Both the position numbers and the translations under genes were made by a program. From positions 2,926,138 to 2,990,137 of the forward strand of contig KL647301.1 of NCBI GenBank assembly GCA_000727475.1: a stretch of 64,000 nucleotides of DNA. The letters run 5' to 3'. Every line of letters starts with the position of its first letter. Positions within the stretch are counted from its first letter, which is position 1. This DNA comes from Sarcocystis neurona. Its lineage: Eukaryota; Apicomplexa; Conoidasida; Eucoccidiorida; Sarcocystidae. The notes beneath the pieces are model-generated. The model had not been told where the DNA came from, searched no databases, and saw nothing but the letters and a program-made list of their open reading frames with translations. Below are positions 1 to 10,910 of this stretch, piece by piece.

Positions 1-240
1 GGTCGAAGATGCAAGCGAGGTGACGGTAACGCGGAAGCTGTTGCTTTGCAGATTTTTGTGCGTGTATATATACTGTAATTATGGATTGTGGAAGACACTG
101 CCGCATGTCCCAGGATGCGTAGTAGTACGTGGATAGGAAGAAAGGACATGTATACATATATGGATGTGTGATTGTATATATTTGTGTAAGTAGCGGTCTT
201 ACGTGACGCGTTATAGAGTGCAGCATCGCATACAGGAAAA

Positions 241-382
241 CTTGCACACAGGCAGTGAATCGGTACTGTACTATACTTGCGCTTGCCACAAGGTGATTGC
301 GAGATGGAAGACTTGTACACACAGGCGGTGAATCGGTACTGTACGAGAGCTCGTGCGCTTGCCGGAAGGTGACTGCGGGATA
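241..382. repeat. Imperfect ~70-bp direct duplication next to tRNA-Glu
   Basis: Two diverged copies (about 241-303 and 311-382) share the string from the ACACAGGC block through GTGAATCGGTACTGTAC and then GCGCTTGCC..AAGGTGA.TGCG. They lie just beyond the 3' end of the minus-strand tRNA gene. The second copy carries a short insertion with GAGAGCTC. No coding or structural RNA role can be seen. Confidence 0.8.
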
Positions 383-404
383 GAGTGGGGAGCAATAAAT
401 TCGC

Positions 405-477
405 TTCCCACGCCGGGACTCGAACCCGGGTCGCCCGGGTGAAAGCCGGGTATCCTAACCACCTAGACTACATGGGA
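405..477 (-). tRNA. tRNA-Glu (anticodon UUC)
   Basis: Read on the minus strand, this 73-nt segment folds into a full cloverleaf without an intron. A 7-bp acceptor stem pairs TCCCATG with CGTGGGA, with one G-T pair, followed by discriminator A. The anticodon arm CCCGG-CTTTCAC-CCGGG gives anticodon TTC, which reads glutamate codons GAA and GAG. The T arm holds the classic internal promoter B box (GGTTCGAGTCC) and the D arm holds the A box. No CCA is encoded, as expected for a eukaryotic nuclear tRNA gene. There is no run of four or more T immediately downstream on the transcribed strand; the nearest (TTTTCC) is about 165 nt away near 240, so termination may be weak or rely on the TTT near 400. 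Confidence 0.97.
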
Positions 478-3400
478 TCGAGGTGGTCGTTTTAACACGA
501 TAAGTGGAGAAAAGAGCCTGAACCCGGGCGTGACCACTTCACTGTCCTGCAACACTTCCAAGTTCCCGATGTGATTTGTACCTACCCGCTCGGCCGTCAC
601 TGCCAGTAAGTACTAGGCACCATCGGTGGAGACAAACTGATTCTCTACCCGCTACGCCGCTATTCACTGAACCATGTGTTTCTCTATTCCAAGCACCACT
701 GTGTGGTACACTCTTGTAGTATGGTGTGAACACAACATACACACAGACCAAAGTCGTGCTACACACTGCTGATCTGTAAACATCACGATACTTTGTGCAT
801 ATTTTGTGTAAGACGATAGTTGAGCCCTTCGACGGTGTGGTACTTCCTCTCCAGTGGGACGCGTTTCAGCCACATTTCCTTTTTTGTGGGATACTGCGCA
901 CGGCCGTAGAACTCTGTTAGGGAGTACGCAACCTGAGGAGTTGGGCGCATGCGATAAATGCAGCGGGCGCAGCACTTGCAGGGTAGACGTAGTGTACGTC
1001 CGGCGGGTGAGCACCGCACCCACAAAGACTGCAGGATTATCACTGAGATGGTTTTGCACACTTTTCCCTTGTTATAGCTTGCGCACGTGGTTAGGGATCC
1101 TCTACGACAAGGTGTTTTGTCATTGACACGCCTACGTTGATAAATTGTGCTGCCTTTACTAAGATCATTTGGCGTGTAGTGTTCTGATCTCTTAATAACT
1201 CGTGCGCCGTATCACAAGGAGTTTAAGTGGTGTAGACACACCACATGTATCGCGTCTGTCGTTGGTGGGAGCGTCGCTGCTCGCTGCCCCAGGGCTTCCC
1301 GACAGATCGACCTGGTTCATGTGTTCTGGCGAACCACCTAGGCACACATGGTTGCGCGTGCTGTTGACACTCGACACTGCTGCGAAGCATTTCCATTTTA
1401 ATATGACCGAACAGTCTAGAAGTTCGCAGATGTGGCTTACGTCTGTTAACAAGCAATGTGTGGTAACGAGGTGCCACAGCACCACCCTGTGCCCGATGAG
1501 ACAGCTTGCAGATATCCACGCAGTTGCCTCCATGCGATCAAGGGCCTCGTGCTAACTGGATCTGTAACTGGGCCTAGGGTGTCCTGTGTCTGCAGCCACA
1601 AGGGTGACGGAGAGATTTCTCGCTGCAAAGTCAACCAGAGAAGGAGCAGGCGAGGAAGCGCGGAATGGCTGCATCTTCAATGGAATAGCGTGTCTGCTCT
1701 ATAGAAGCAAGAAGTCACTATAGCTTCTCTTGCAAAGCTGACTATCAAGCTTGGTTACACTCGCGATCTCAAACAACATTCACAGCGACCGAAACCGATC
1801 CGATGAACCAGTATAGAGAAGTTCTTTTAATGTGTGGGAAGATCGACAGTGAACAGGAACGCACTGCCGACCTCATGCGCTGCGTGAGCAACTGTGTACT
1901 GACATAATAGCCGCAGTAAGCTGCGGTGCCCGTATTTGTCCAAAATAGTTTTTGATACTGCCGACAGCGTCACCGGAATAGCCGCCCAAACAAGAAGCTC
2001 AAATCGTCTGCACTAGGACCCACATCATCTGGACCCCGCACAACGTTATCTTCTGGGCGGGCGCACATAGTCAGCAATCTGATAAAGCTGTGGCCACTAC
2101 TTTGTACGCTCCTGAGGGCGGGTGGGGCACTCATGCACCTAACCACGCGCTATGGACTGGGCAGTTCTTGATTCCAGCTTGAAAGAGTTTCTTACAGTAC
2201 ACGTCCGCTGCTCACGGCAGAATCTACCGGTAGGGATGCAGCTCAAAATTTCGTACGAGTCAGGACGGCACAAACAGCTTCCACGTTTCTACGCAGAGAA
2301 AAATGGTATTACATACGGCTCCTGTAGTATTACGTCCCCAGGCGTCGTACACTTTTTGTAGCGTACACACAGCTGTTTCCAATGCGGTAACTATTGACTA
2401 CTGTGTGTGTTCGCTGGCCCGCGGGCGGGAGTAGCTCATGAGGAGCGTGCCACGTGGTACAATTAGCTGGTCCGACAAACGGATGACACCAGCCGTCCTT
2501 CATAAGGGGCTATGCAGTGTGCATGCGTACGTATGTATGTGCGTATACATCCAGGGCGTCTCAGTGTGACTGAGTGTATGTCCCGCTGCAAGCCTGATTG
2601 ATTGCATATTCGTATGACACACTTCTGTGGGACTGCCGTAGCAGCGACACGCTGTGATGCACTTCTTCGTCAGAAGTCAGGATTACGACTGAACGTCAAC
2701 CCCTGTCGAGAACGTGAGGCACGCAGCAGCTGTTCTGCTGCAGTTGCCAGTTCGACATAAATTCTATGTACACACCCGTGGCGTAGAGCTGCAGTGTTGG
2801 ATGCAAAACGGTGAGCTCAACTGTGTACCCGTTTACACCAGAAGACAAGCGTGACTTGTCGCTCGCTGGGCCACATCACTGGGATGGAGAATCCACAATA
2901 GTTCGCGCATCTGCAGCGAAGTCAAACAAGAATACGGTACTTCGGTTGCATCAGTATTTATACACAATGTAGAAGTCCTACGTGACGAGGTCGCCCTTTG
3001 ATGACGCAATCGTAAGCCGGTTGTTGGCCACACTTGAGAACGCGGACCTGACAAGTAAGGCTCACTGGGTTGCTGTATGCCAAGTCGACGGAGCTTGAGC
3101 ACTCTCCATTCCGACCATCGTGGAGTATGATGCACACAATTCCCCACCGTACGCGGGCAAACGGCGGTCAAAGACTGCAGCTGCAGGTTCTGCTGGGTGC
3201 TTTACGCAGTCTTGGTGTGGGTCCTGCCTCACTAGAGAGCATTCATCCTGCTTTAGGTAGTGTTTCCTCCGTATCAGGAGGCGCTACCATGTGGTGACGA
3301 ACTGGCATCTTCACATGCGTAGCTCACGAAACTGTGAAGACCGCTTGCTTCAAATGCGTGCAGGCGCTACCAATCTTTCTGTCATTCGGGCGCCCTCCAT

Positions 3401-5461
3401 GGCTGCCTTTTCGCCTAAGAGTATCCTTGATCCCTTTTTCATTCCTAGAAGGTTTTCTATCTCACAAACACAATTCTCCTAAGAATATCGTTGGTTCTGC
3501 TAATATCGTTGATCTTCGTTCCCACTCAATTACATGAGGCATGAATCAACTGATGGACTACGCGACGACCTCGTTGTTGGACTTGCTGCGGTCGGGGGCA
3601 TGGACGTGACAAAGCGAGCAGTTACCTCCTGTGTGTACACTTCACGGTTTTTTGTTCGCAAGAACGGCGCGCTGTACGCCACCGTAGAAGCGCGGTGCCC
3701 TCATGCACCTTTCGGCTTGGTATGCGCATCATCTCCTAAGCGCGCACGGCCAGGTAGCATCTCGCTAGCACAACACCGCGCGCTGCAACGAAAAACACCT
3801 GACCCGTGCAGGTGCAAAGTCACGTTGGTTGAGCGTATGCACCACGCGGAGCACAGGCGCAGCAGCACGTGGCAGCAGCAATAGCAACAGCAGCAGCAGC
3901 AGTTCACCGCTCTATGTGTACGTATAGTACAGTCCACGACAGCCAGCTGAACAGCGCATTGTCCGTAGTGCTATGCTATTCGATCAACCAGAGACGCCTG
4001 TACTCTGCAGCCCACGTGCGCCGACATTACTGCTCATCTTGCACTTTTTACCGAGGACAGTCTAGTGTCTCAGATACGACAAAATACTTCGCTAAGATTG
4101 GGGTCTCAGAGCCTGCTTTTCAGAGTCTAGGTTTCGTCACGGCAGCTCCAGTGGTTCACTAAAAAGACAATTACCCCGCTGTCGACAACTGCTCGCAGAG
4201 CCTATGAAAGCTAATGATGCAGAGTGGCGTCTCACACGTGCGACTCGTGGCTGCTAAGATGCCGCGGGGACCGCAGACTTCCTGAGACATGAGGGGAAGC
4301 GAGTGCGCCGTGAGCCTGCGTGGGCGATTACAGGGCGCATCGAATACGGGAGAGACAACTTCAGAGCCGTCACCTCACTTCTTTCGAATTAGCTCCCCGG
4401 CGAGAGGTGGAAGGGGGTCGAAGGTAATTCCCGTACAGACGGCAAGTTGAACCTCAACGAACATTCGTGTTCTATTCCTGTCGAAAGGGCGCTCCGTTGA
4501 AGTTGTGTACTCTACTTAACGCGTCGCCGCCTGTACGTACTGCATAGATTAAATATTACCAGAGATCATACACAAGACTTATGCGTCGTCCATACGCACC
4601 TGGTCAGCGGACCTATACATGTCTGCATTGTACGTTCTGGTATGTGTGAAGAACATGCCCTGATGTATGCAGAACGCGCGCATGTATTGCAGGAACACGA
4701 GGGCTCCACGAAGTGTTCCCACGCACTGCACCCACTGTCCTCTGCTATTCATGCTGTTTATGCAGAGACGGTCATTTGCGATCCATAGACCTATGGACCC
4801 ACTCTCGTTCCGCATTGCTTGAGGAGATGCACAAGTAAGAGCACATCAAAACGACTGATATTCTACTATATTCAAGCGTTACCTGTCTGCCGAAGTGGCC
4901 GTCATAACTCCGCTGCCACTGTTTCATATGCTAGGTATCTGCAAGTGCATGCAGCCGGCAGGAATTCATATCGCTTGTTATTTCAGCGGATCACGGGGCA
5001 CCAACAATGCGTGCCGGTGGATAGTTCGGCAGGTGAGAAAACTACCCACTCCTCTATTTTATCTGTAGCTTCCCTGGCGCCGCCACTCGCTTAGTCGTTC
5101 TACCCCTACGTTTACAACAAAGCCTCATTTTGGACAGACGCTGAAATACGACATGAGGATAAATGAAACTTTACATAGTCACATATACGTGCCTGTCTGC
5201 CTGTCTAGCGAATTCCGCGGTCGCACAGGTATCTGCGTATTGGAGCAGGACCAAGCAGGATGCCGTTGCAAGCTGTCGGCATTTCAGCACTGTTTCTATT
5301 ACTGAATGATATACACGCAGGGGCGCGCCCTGTGGACAAGGAATCCGCAGCCCTAACAAAGCACCTGCATGACTGACATGAGAGGTTCAATGGAAGGATG
5401 TCTGCTACACGAGGCTCACCAAATCGAACCCAGACATAAATGATACGATCCCAAATCTACG
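478..5461. other. Intergenic DNA, no supported gene
   Basis: Open frames here are short (at most 131 codons), overlap on both strands, mostly lack credible ATG context and show no recognisable motif. Base composition is mixed, without a strong microsatellite except a short GCA run near 3870-3902. No tRNA B box or other RNA gene was recognised. Confidence 0.6.
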
Positions 5462-5738
5462 CAGACCTGTGGATGAGCTATCCACGTATCCGCGTATCTA
5501 CTCTGCGCATACGGACATTTCTTCTTGACTCAGGGGAAACACAGGCGCAGACCTGTGAATGAGTTGTCCAGTTATCCGCATATTTACTTTGAATATATAG
5601 ACATTCCTTTTTGACTCTGGAGAAACACAGGCGCAGAGCTGCGGATGAGTTGTCCACTTGTCCGCATGTTTATTTCGAAGATATGTGCGTATATATGTAT
5701 ATATCTGTTTTTCGTTGTGACTCTGGAAAAACATGGCG
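5462..5738. repeat. 86-bp minisatellite, three tandem copies
   Basis: Units start at 5462, 5548 and 5634 with CAGACCTGT or CAGAGCTGC, run through a GATGAG..TCCAC.TATCCGC core and end with GACTC..GG.AAACACAGGCG. The first two copies are both exactly 86 bp. The third is longer, with about 19 extra bases of TATATGTATATAT inserted, and ends near 5738. The copies differ at roughly 15-25% of positions by eye, so this is an old array. No ORF is preserved across units. Confidence 0.85.
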
Positions 5739-8108
5739 AAGACCGCTAACCTCACTCAAGCAAGGTACACTGCCGCACGGGGGCAGACAGAGCAAAGGGG
5801 AAAACTCGGCAGCAGGCATTTAACCTGCGTACGCGCCTCCAGTCCTGGTGAACACATGATTCGCCCTTTGCACTGCATGCGATTCATGTCGTGTAGTGCT
5901 AGGCACATCACCTTACTTGTACGGTACAGGTAAGTGTGGGCAGGTCGGACTGTAGCCTGTGTTGATGAGAGAAGGAGCTCCAACTAATCTATTGTGCAAC
6001 GTTAAATCAGAGACATGGATCTGGATGGAAATTCGCAGAACTGTTCAGTCTTCCCTTCAAACAGACACGTCTCACTAACGTGTCGCTCCTGTTGAGCCTC
6101 GTCTGATACAGGATCACACGTCAGCAGCTCCGGGAGCCCCTTAGCCGAACGAGGTGCACGCCGCATGCATGTGCGAGAAGGAAAGAGTATCTGGGGACAC
6201 ACTCCACGTGGAGAGGCCCTGCGACGCGAAGCGTCCCACCTCCAGCAGCCTCAAAACCGGCCGCAATAACACTTGAGCGACCCATGGGCTGCTACGCCAG
6301 CTGGCGTGGCAACAGCAGCGCAACAGCATCTGCGTGACACTAACGAAGATGTCTGTTTGCAGCTTGATAATACAATGTCCTTTCGGAACCAAAGTAGAAT
6401 TACAAAGGATTCTCACGGTGAATGAGGTTTGGTAATTTGGCATGGGAAGTAGTCGCCCCATTTTGTGTTTTTAAGGTGATGAGCGTGTGATATTCACTGT
6501 ACAAGTCACCGTCTTAAAGGTTGCATATCTTGGCCTCGGACTTCCCATAGTTTTCGTCGGTGCGAGCAACCTGCTGAGTCGGCGCCTGGCCGACACATCC
6601 TCACGAGGGAATCTCCAAAAGCAATCTTAGTGGAAAGTCGAGACACGCAGCAGCTGAAAGAGGAAGAGCCAAGGCTGTCAGGGTGAATGCTTTTTGACAC
6701 GAAAACTGGTGGATATGCGACTGCTCAGCAGGTCAGACGGCCTTGCCTAAAAGGCGGCCGTCTGCTGCAGTTAACCACCTTTGCGATAGTGTGCTACAAC
6801 TGACCTCAAAAGTGTTTGGGAACAAACACTTTGTGTCCAATTCGAACCTCGTGTAGGGTGGGTCGCTCGGATGCTACGGGGAGCGCTCACATATGTCAAA
6901 CTGTCATTTGACGTGTCGCTGTGTTCTTCACGCGGTGCGTCTGCCTACGCGGGAGACAGACAGATGCTCAAAGCACGAGGGAACGTGCTCTTTGCCATGT
7001 TGTACTGGCCTTTCTGTGTCCGCAGGAGGACTGAACGGCAGCAAGATTGGCACACTGACCAGCGTGTCTTGTGTAAAAGAAACGGTATCTGTACCCAACG
7101 CGAGAAGAGGGCTTTTCCAAAACACTCGAAGGTATTCTCAGAGGCTCGTTTTGGAGGCTGGACACAGCCTTGTCTGCATACGTAGGACACGCCTGGCATC
7201 GGTGGACGGAGGAGATACGAGTTTGTCCCTTATTGCTCCGCGGTTGTGTCTCGCTGTGGAGCTGACGTGGATGCTCTCGTTCGTCAGAAACATGTCCAGC
7301 ATGGGTTGACAGCTTTTGAGAACGCTGCCGTGAACATCTAGTCGCATGGGGGACGCTTGCGTCTGGGACGCAGCGCATATAAGGGCACTTGTGGACGCGA
7401 AGGTGCAATTCCGTTTTTGGACAGAGAAGCGCGCACAACGCTAGAGCATCAAGGAGCAAACTGACACACGTACGGGCATACAGCCTCGTCACATGTTCGA
7501 TTTGCGGTCAACTACAGCTCTCACATTCTTGCAAGCAGAGGCAATCCACCTCTGCCCGATGCGTGGCTTCTCTTGTTTACGGAAGCAAAGGTACAAGCTA
7601 AGACACGCGTCCATATTACTTCGTTTTTGGACGCGCCCGGGAGTGCATATGCGCTAGTCGTCACGTAGATACGCAGTCGGAGCGTAGGACCGCAAACCTC
7701 AGAACGCTACATACGCGTCCGATCAGCGCGCTAGACCATCTACCTGAATATGCAGCTGTGTTGGTACCAGCGGCATGTTTACTTGCGTGTGCGTTTCCAC
7801 CCCAGTAAATATGAAAAGTTTCACAGCCACAAAAGAGCCAGGAAACGTTACTGCGGTACCTGTTGCTGGAGGGCAATTCGTGTGCACGAGAACGGGAAGG
7901 ATTGGTGGTCGAGTGAATACACATACGCTGCACCTGCGCAGAGGCATTGCGAAGAAAGTACAGGGGCGGACGTGTATACGCGTAAGGCAGTAATAGTGAG
8001 TCGAGGAACAATTTTATATCAGAAGACCTAGAACTCTGCAACGTAACTCAAAGGCAAATCGAAATACGAGGAGACAGCACAGCCGGCGACGCGCACGGCC
8101 TAGAACTC
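5739..8108. other. Intergenic DNA, no supported gene
   Basis: The longest open frame (174 codons, minus strand, 6968-7492) overlaps a 138-codon frame on the plus strand, has no recognisable domain and has no splice or promoter context. It is treated as chance. No RNA genes or strong repeats were seen. Confidence 0.55.
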
Positions 8109-8354
8109 ATGCAGAAGCCGGCTTTTAATCCGGTCCGCACAAATTTTCTATCTGACTTCGCCAGACGCCCGCATAATAGGATCTCGCCACGGAGCCCAGG
8201 TAGACACACGTGGCAGACGTACCCGAAGGAGCAGCCACACTCAGACTACAATGAAGAGACGCGATTGACGAAGGCGGTACTCTACGACTTGGGCGGCATC
8301 AGAACCGCTGGCGTGCCGTGCGAGGAAATGGACACGCTTTGGGCGCCGCAGTGA
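8109..8354 (+). CDS. Weak candidate exon or small ORF (81 aa), unidentified
   Basis: An ATG-started frame of 81 codons runs to TGA at 8352. It has balanced, globular-looking composition, with a polar middle around EQPHSDYNEETRLTKAVLYD and no low-complexity run, unlike most neighbouring frames. The sequence GCA|GTGAGG at 8351 could act as a splice donor just before the stop, so it might be a first exon that continues downstream. No family is recognised, there is no CT-rich leader upstream, and no partner exon was found. A chance ORF remains quite possible. Confidence 0.2.
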   Translation: MQKPAFNPVRTNFLSDFARRPHNRISPRSPGRHTWQTYPKEQPHSDYNEETRLTKAVLYDLGGIRTAGVPCEEMDTLWAPQ

Positions 8355-8599
8355 GGGACCATCCCCTGTGTAACGGATGTGTATGCTGCTTCACCAGACG
8401 GGTTTTCCCGTTACTTGGGCGTAGAGACACGGTGTAGTGCACGAGCTGTTACAGTGCGTTTTTGAAGCGTGTACGCGAGCTGCGTATGCCACTTGGTCAA
8501 CATCACTCATACGGACCAAGATTGGCGGGGGAAGGCGACCGCTTGAAACTGCCTGCACGAAAAAGTACTCCTATTAGATGTGTGGTCTACACACGTTAT

Positions 8600-9500
8600 A
8601 TCACAATGCACAGTCCAATGTAGAATGCATGTGTTCCTGCCAGAGTACACCTTCTTAGAAAGCTATACTTAGTGTGCCTGCGCGTACATGTAAATATGTA
8701 TATACACATGTATATATATATATGTAGATACGTACAAATACACCTTAGTAAATAAAGGCACACAGACACACGTATACGTTGTACACGTATACGTTTGCAC
8801 ACCACCTACTTGCAGGCTCCCTGATGTACACGTGTATCCCCTTTGCAGGTTTGCCATGCGACAGCTGTACCCACGCCTTATTTATTCTAGAGAAAAACAA
8901 AAAGTCCTGAGAAGGAGCTACAGTTTGTAGACGCAGAAATAGTGTATTAATGGTATCCATGTACATTAATAGAGAGCCTACGACGTGCAGACACGCGCAC
9001 TGTCTCAGGCGTATACGCTTGTAATTTAGAGACTATAAAATTAGTATATACACTGCATGGTTATACCTAGGCCTCCTTGTACAAATTGAAATTCATCATT
9101 CTTGTAGTATGTGCATGTGCAGTGTACATGTTACAAATGGCTCGTACTCAGACCTTTTTCTTCATGGTCACAAGGTGTTCCCTAACCACCCGTAATTGAT
9201 ACGTACTGTGCAGGATTCCTGGTCTGCCGAAAGTACGTAAGCGCATACGTTTATTTATACACGATTATATATATATATATATATACATACACGTATACCC
9301 ATTCACGTGTGGACGCATGTCCCACAAGAAGCAAAAACTTTCGGTGAAGAACTGTAGGTAGTACCTGTGTACATAGTGTACGGGGTGTGTATTGTTCTTG
9401 TGTAAACACCTCGAGAAAATACAAAGAATGATTGTACAAAGACTGCTCCAGGAAGATTGGGACGCATCCAACTGCCATACACGTGCAAGGTGTACGTAAT
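8600..9500. repeat. Decayed TA/TG microsatellite zone
   Basis: The stretch is dominated by TATA, TGTATA, GTACAC and ACGTGT words. The longest pure TA runs are at about 8707-8724 and 9266-9286. All long ORFs here are simple-repeat translations rich in Tyr, Ile, Cys, His and Val and are not genes. Confidence 0.75.
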
Positions 9501-10300
9501 TTAAATATATGGCAGTACTCATCGAGGAAAGCCATACGGTATAGGCCTGCAGTCAAACTGTTAGGAGTAACAAGTTCGCTTGAGACGAGCGCGCAGGAGC
9601 CGAAGGCATCATCTTACTTGTACGAATTTTTTTCTACATAACATGTCACCGATTCCACGCGCGGATGCGTAGTTCCACCTTTACGACAAATCAGACATGT
9701 CACTAAGCAGCAGGGTCATGCTGCCAAGGAAGACGCAAAATGGCAGCACTTTTCTACTTTGTTAGAGTACAGAATAACAGATTGCACATTATTAGACAAT
9801 GCTGCGCACTATGCAGAATCCCTGCTTTGTGGGAACAAGCAGCATTATGTCCTTGGAGAGTGCAGAGAGCTCCCTGTTCTTCTGTGGACGCTCCTGCTGT
9901 TGTAGAACGGCCTAAAGTAGCCCTTCGGCAATCCTGAAGTAGGAAAGGGTGGTCGTCAGAAATCCAGGGGTAAGATAAGAATTGTAGCTCTCTTGCCACA
10001 GGAAGGAGACCGGACATTTCGTGAAAGTGCAGAAGGGAGAAGGCAACAGGGAGAGAAAATAGTAAGAGAAGCGGTGATATACTCACGTCGAGTTGTAGGA
10101 GTGACTTTCATCTGACAACCACTGCTTCAATATCACCAGAAAGCTGTTGCCTTACTGTCCCTTGCATCGACCTGCTCCTGCACCATCTATTAGTACGGCT
10201 GGAACGAAGACTTGCATTACATGCATATTCACAAGCCTGACGCTGACATTATGTAGGACAAGCAATACTACCGTCACTCAGACGCAGCCTCTGTACGGAT
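9501..10300. other. Intergenic DNA, nothing recognised
   Basis: A 110-codon minus-strand frame (9754-10086) with a hydrophobic start and several short frames are present. None has a recognisable motif or paired splice sites. I see nothing else. Confidence 0.5.
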
Positions 10301-10319
10301 ACTGCACTCAGTGGCACAC

Positions 10320-10910
10320 TTGTGTTTCTGCTTTTTCCCACGCTTGTTCTTGTCACCTCTCGTTATTAGTTCCCCCCTTAATTCCCATCCTTTTCTTCCG
10401 TCCTTCTCTTTTTCTCCGGCTTCTTCATTGTTTCCTGCTTTCTCTTTTGCCTCGCTCTTGTTCTTCCTTCTTGTGACTGTTATCCGTGCCCTGTTTCGAA
10501 GCCTTGCCCGCTGTTGACTTCCTCACCGTATACCATTTTCACGTATTGTTTCCATTCGTCGGGCTCCACCTGCGGCTAATAGCTCCTGCATCTCAAGGGT
10601 TCACTGCTCGTTCTGCGTGTACCAGCCTTGCAAGCTCCGGCTTCGAAATTCTCTCTTTGTCCCTCGCCTTCTTCAAAACTTACTTCCTTCTGCTTCTGCC
10701 TTATCCTTCTTTGTCCTCTCTCTGATTGTAGCCTTTGGTCGCCCTATACCTCAGATGTCAACCTGCTCAATCGCTATTGACTGTTCCTTTTCTCGTTCAC
10801 CTGTTTTACCTGCTGACTTCACTTGTGTTATTTTCGGCCCCCCCGTTCACCTGTCTTCCTTCGGGCGCTTCGTTTGCTTTTTTCGATTATCTTTCTCTCC
10901 GGGTGTGCAC
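10320..10910 (+). promoter_or_regulatory. CT-rich tract, possible plus-strand gene leader
   Basis: About 600 bp is strongly pyrimidine-biased on the plus strand (TTCTTCC, CTTTCTC and TTTTTC words). It resembles the tracts that sit directly in front of the genes at 35.2 and 44.6 kb. No convincing coding exon follows: the 10919-11242 frame starts at TTG, and the first ATG after the tract opens only a three-codon frame. It may be the leader of a gene whose first exon is short, or a plain polypyrimidine tract. Confidence 0.35.

Noticed and set aside
6830..6850. Possible second tRNA B box (AATTCGAACC on plus)
   Set aside because: The flanking bases do not form a T arm and no cloverleaf could be drawn.
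6968..7492. 174-codon minus-strand ORF
   Set aside because: No motif, no splice or leader context, and overlapping frames of similar length on the other strand.
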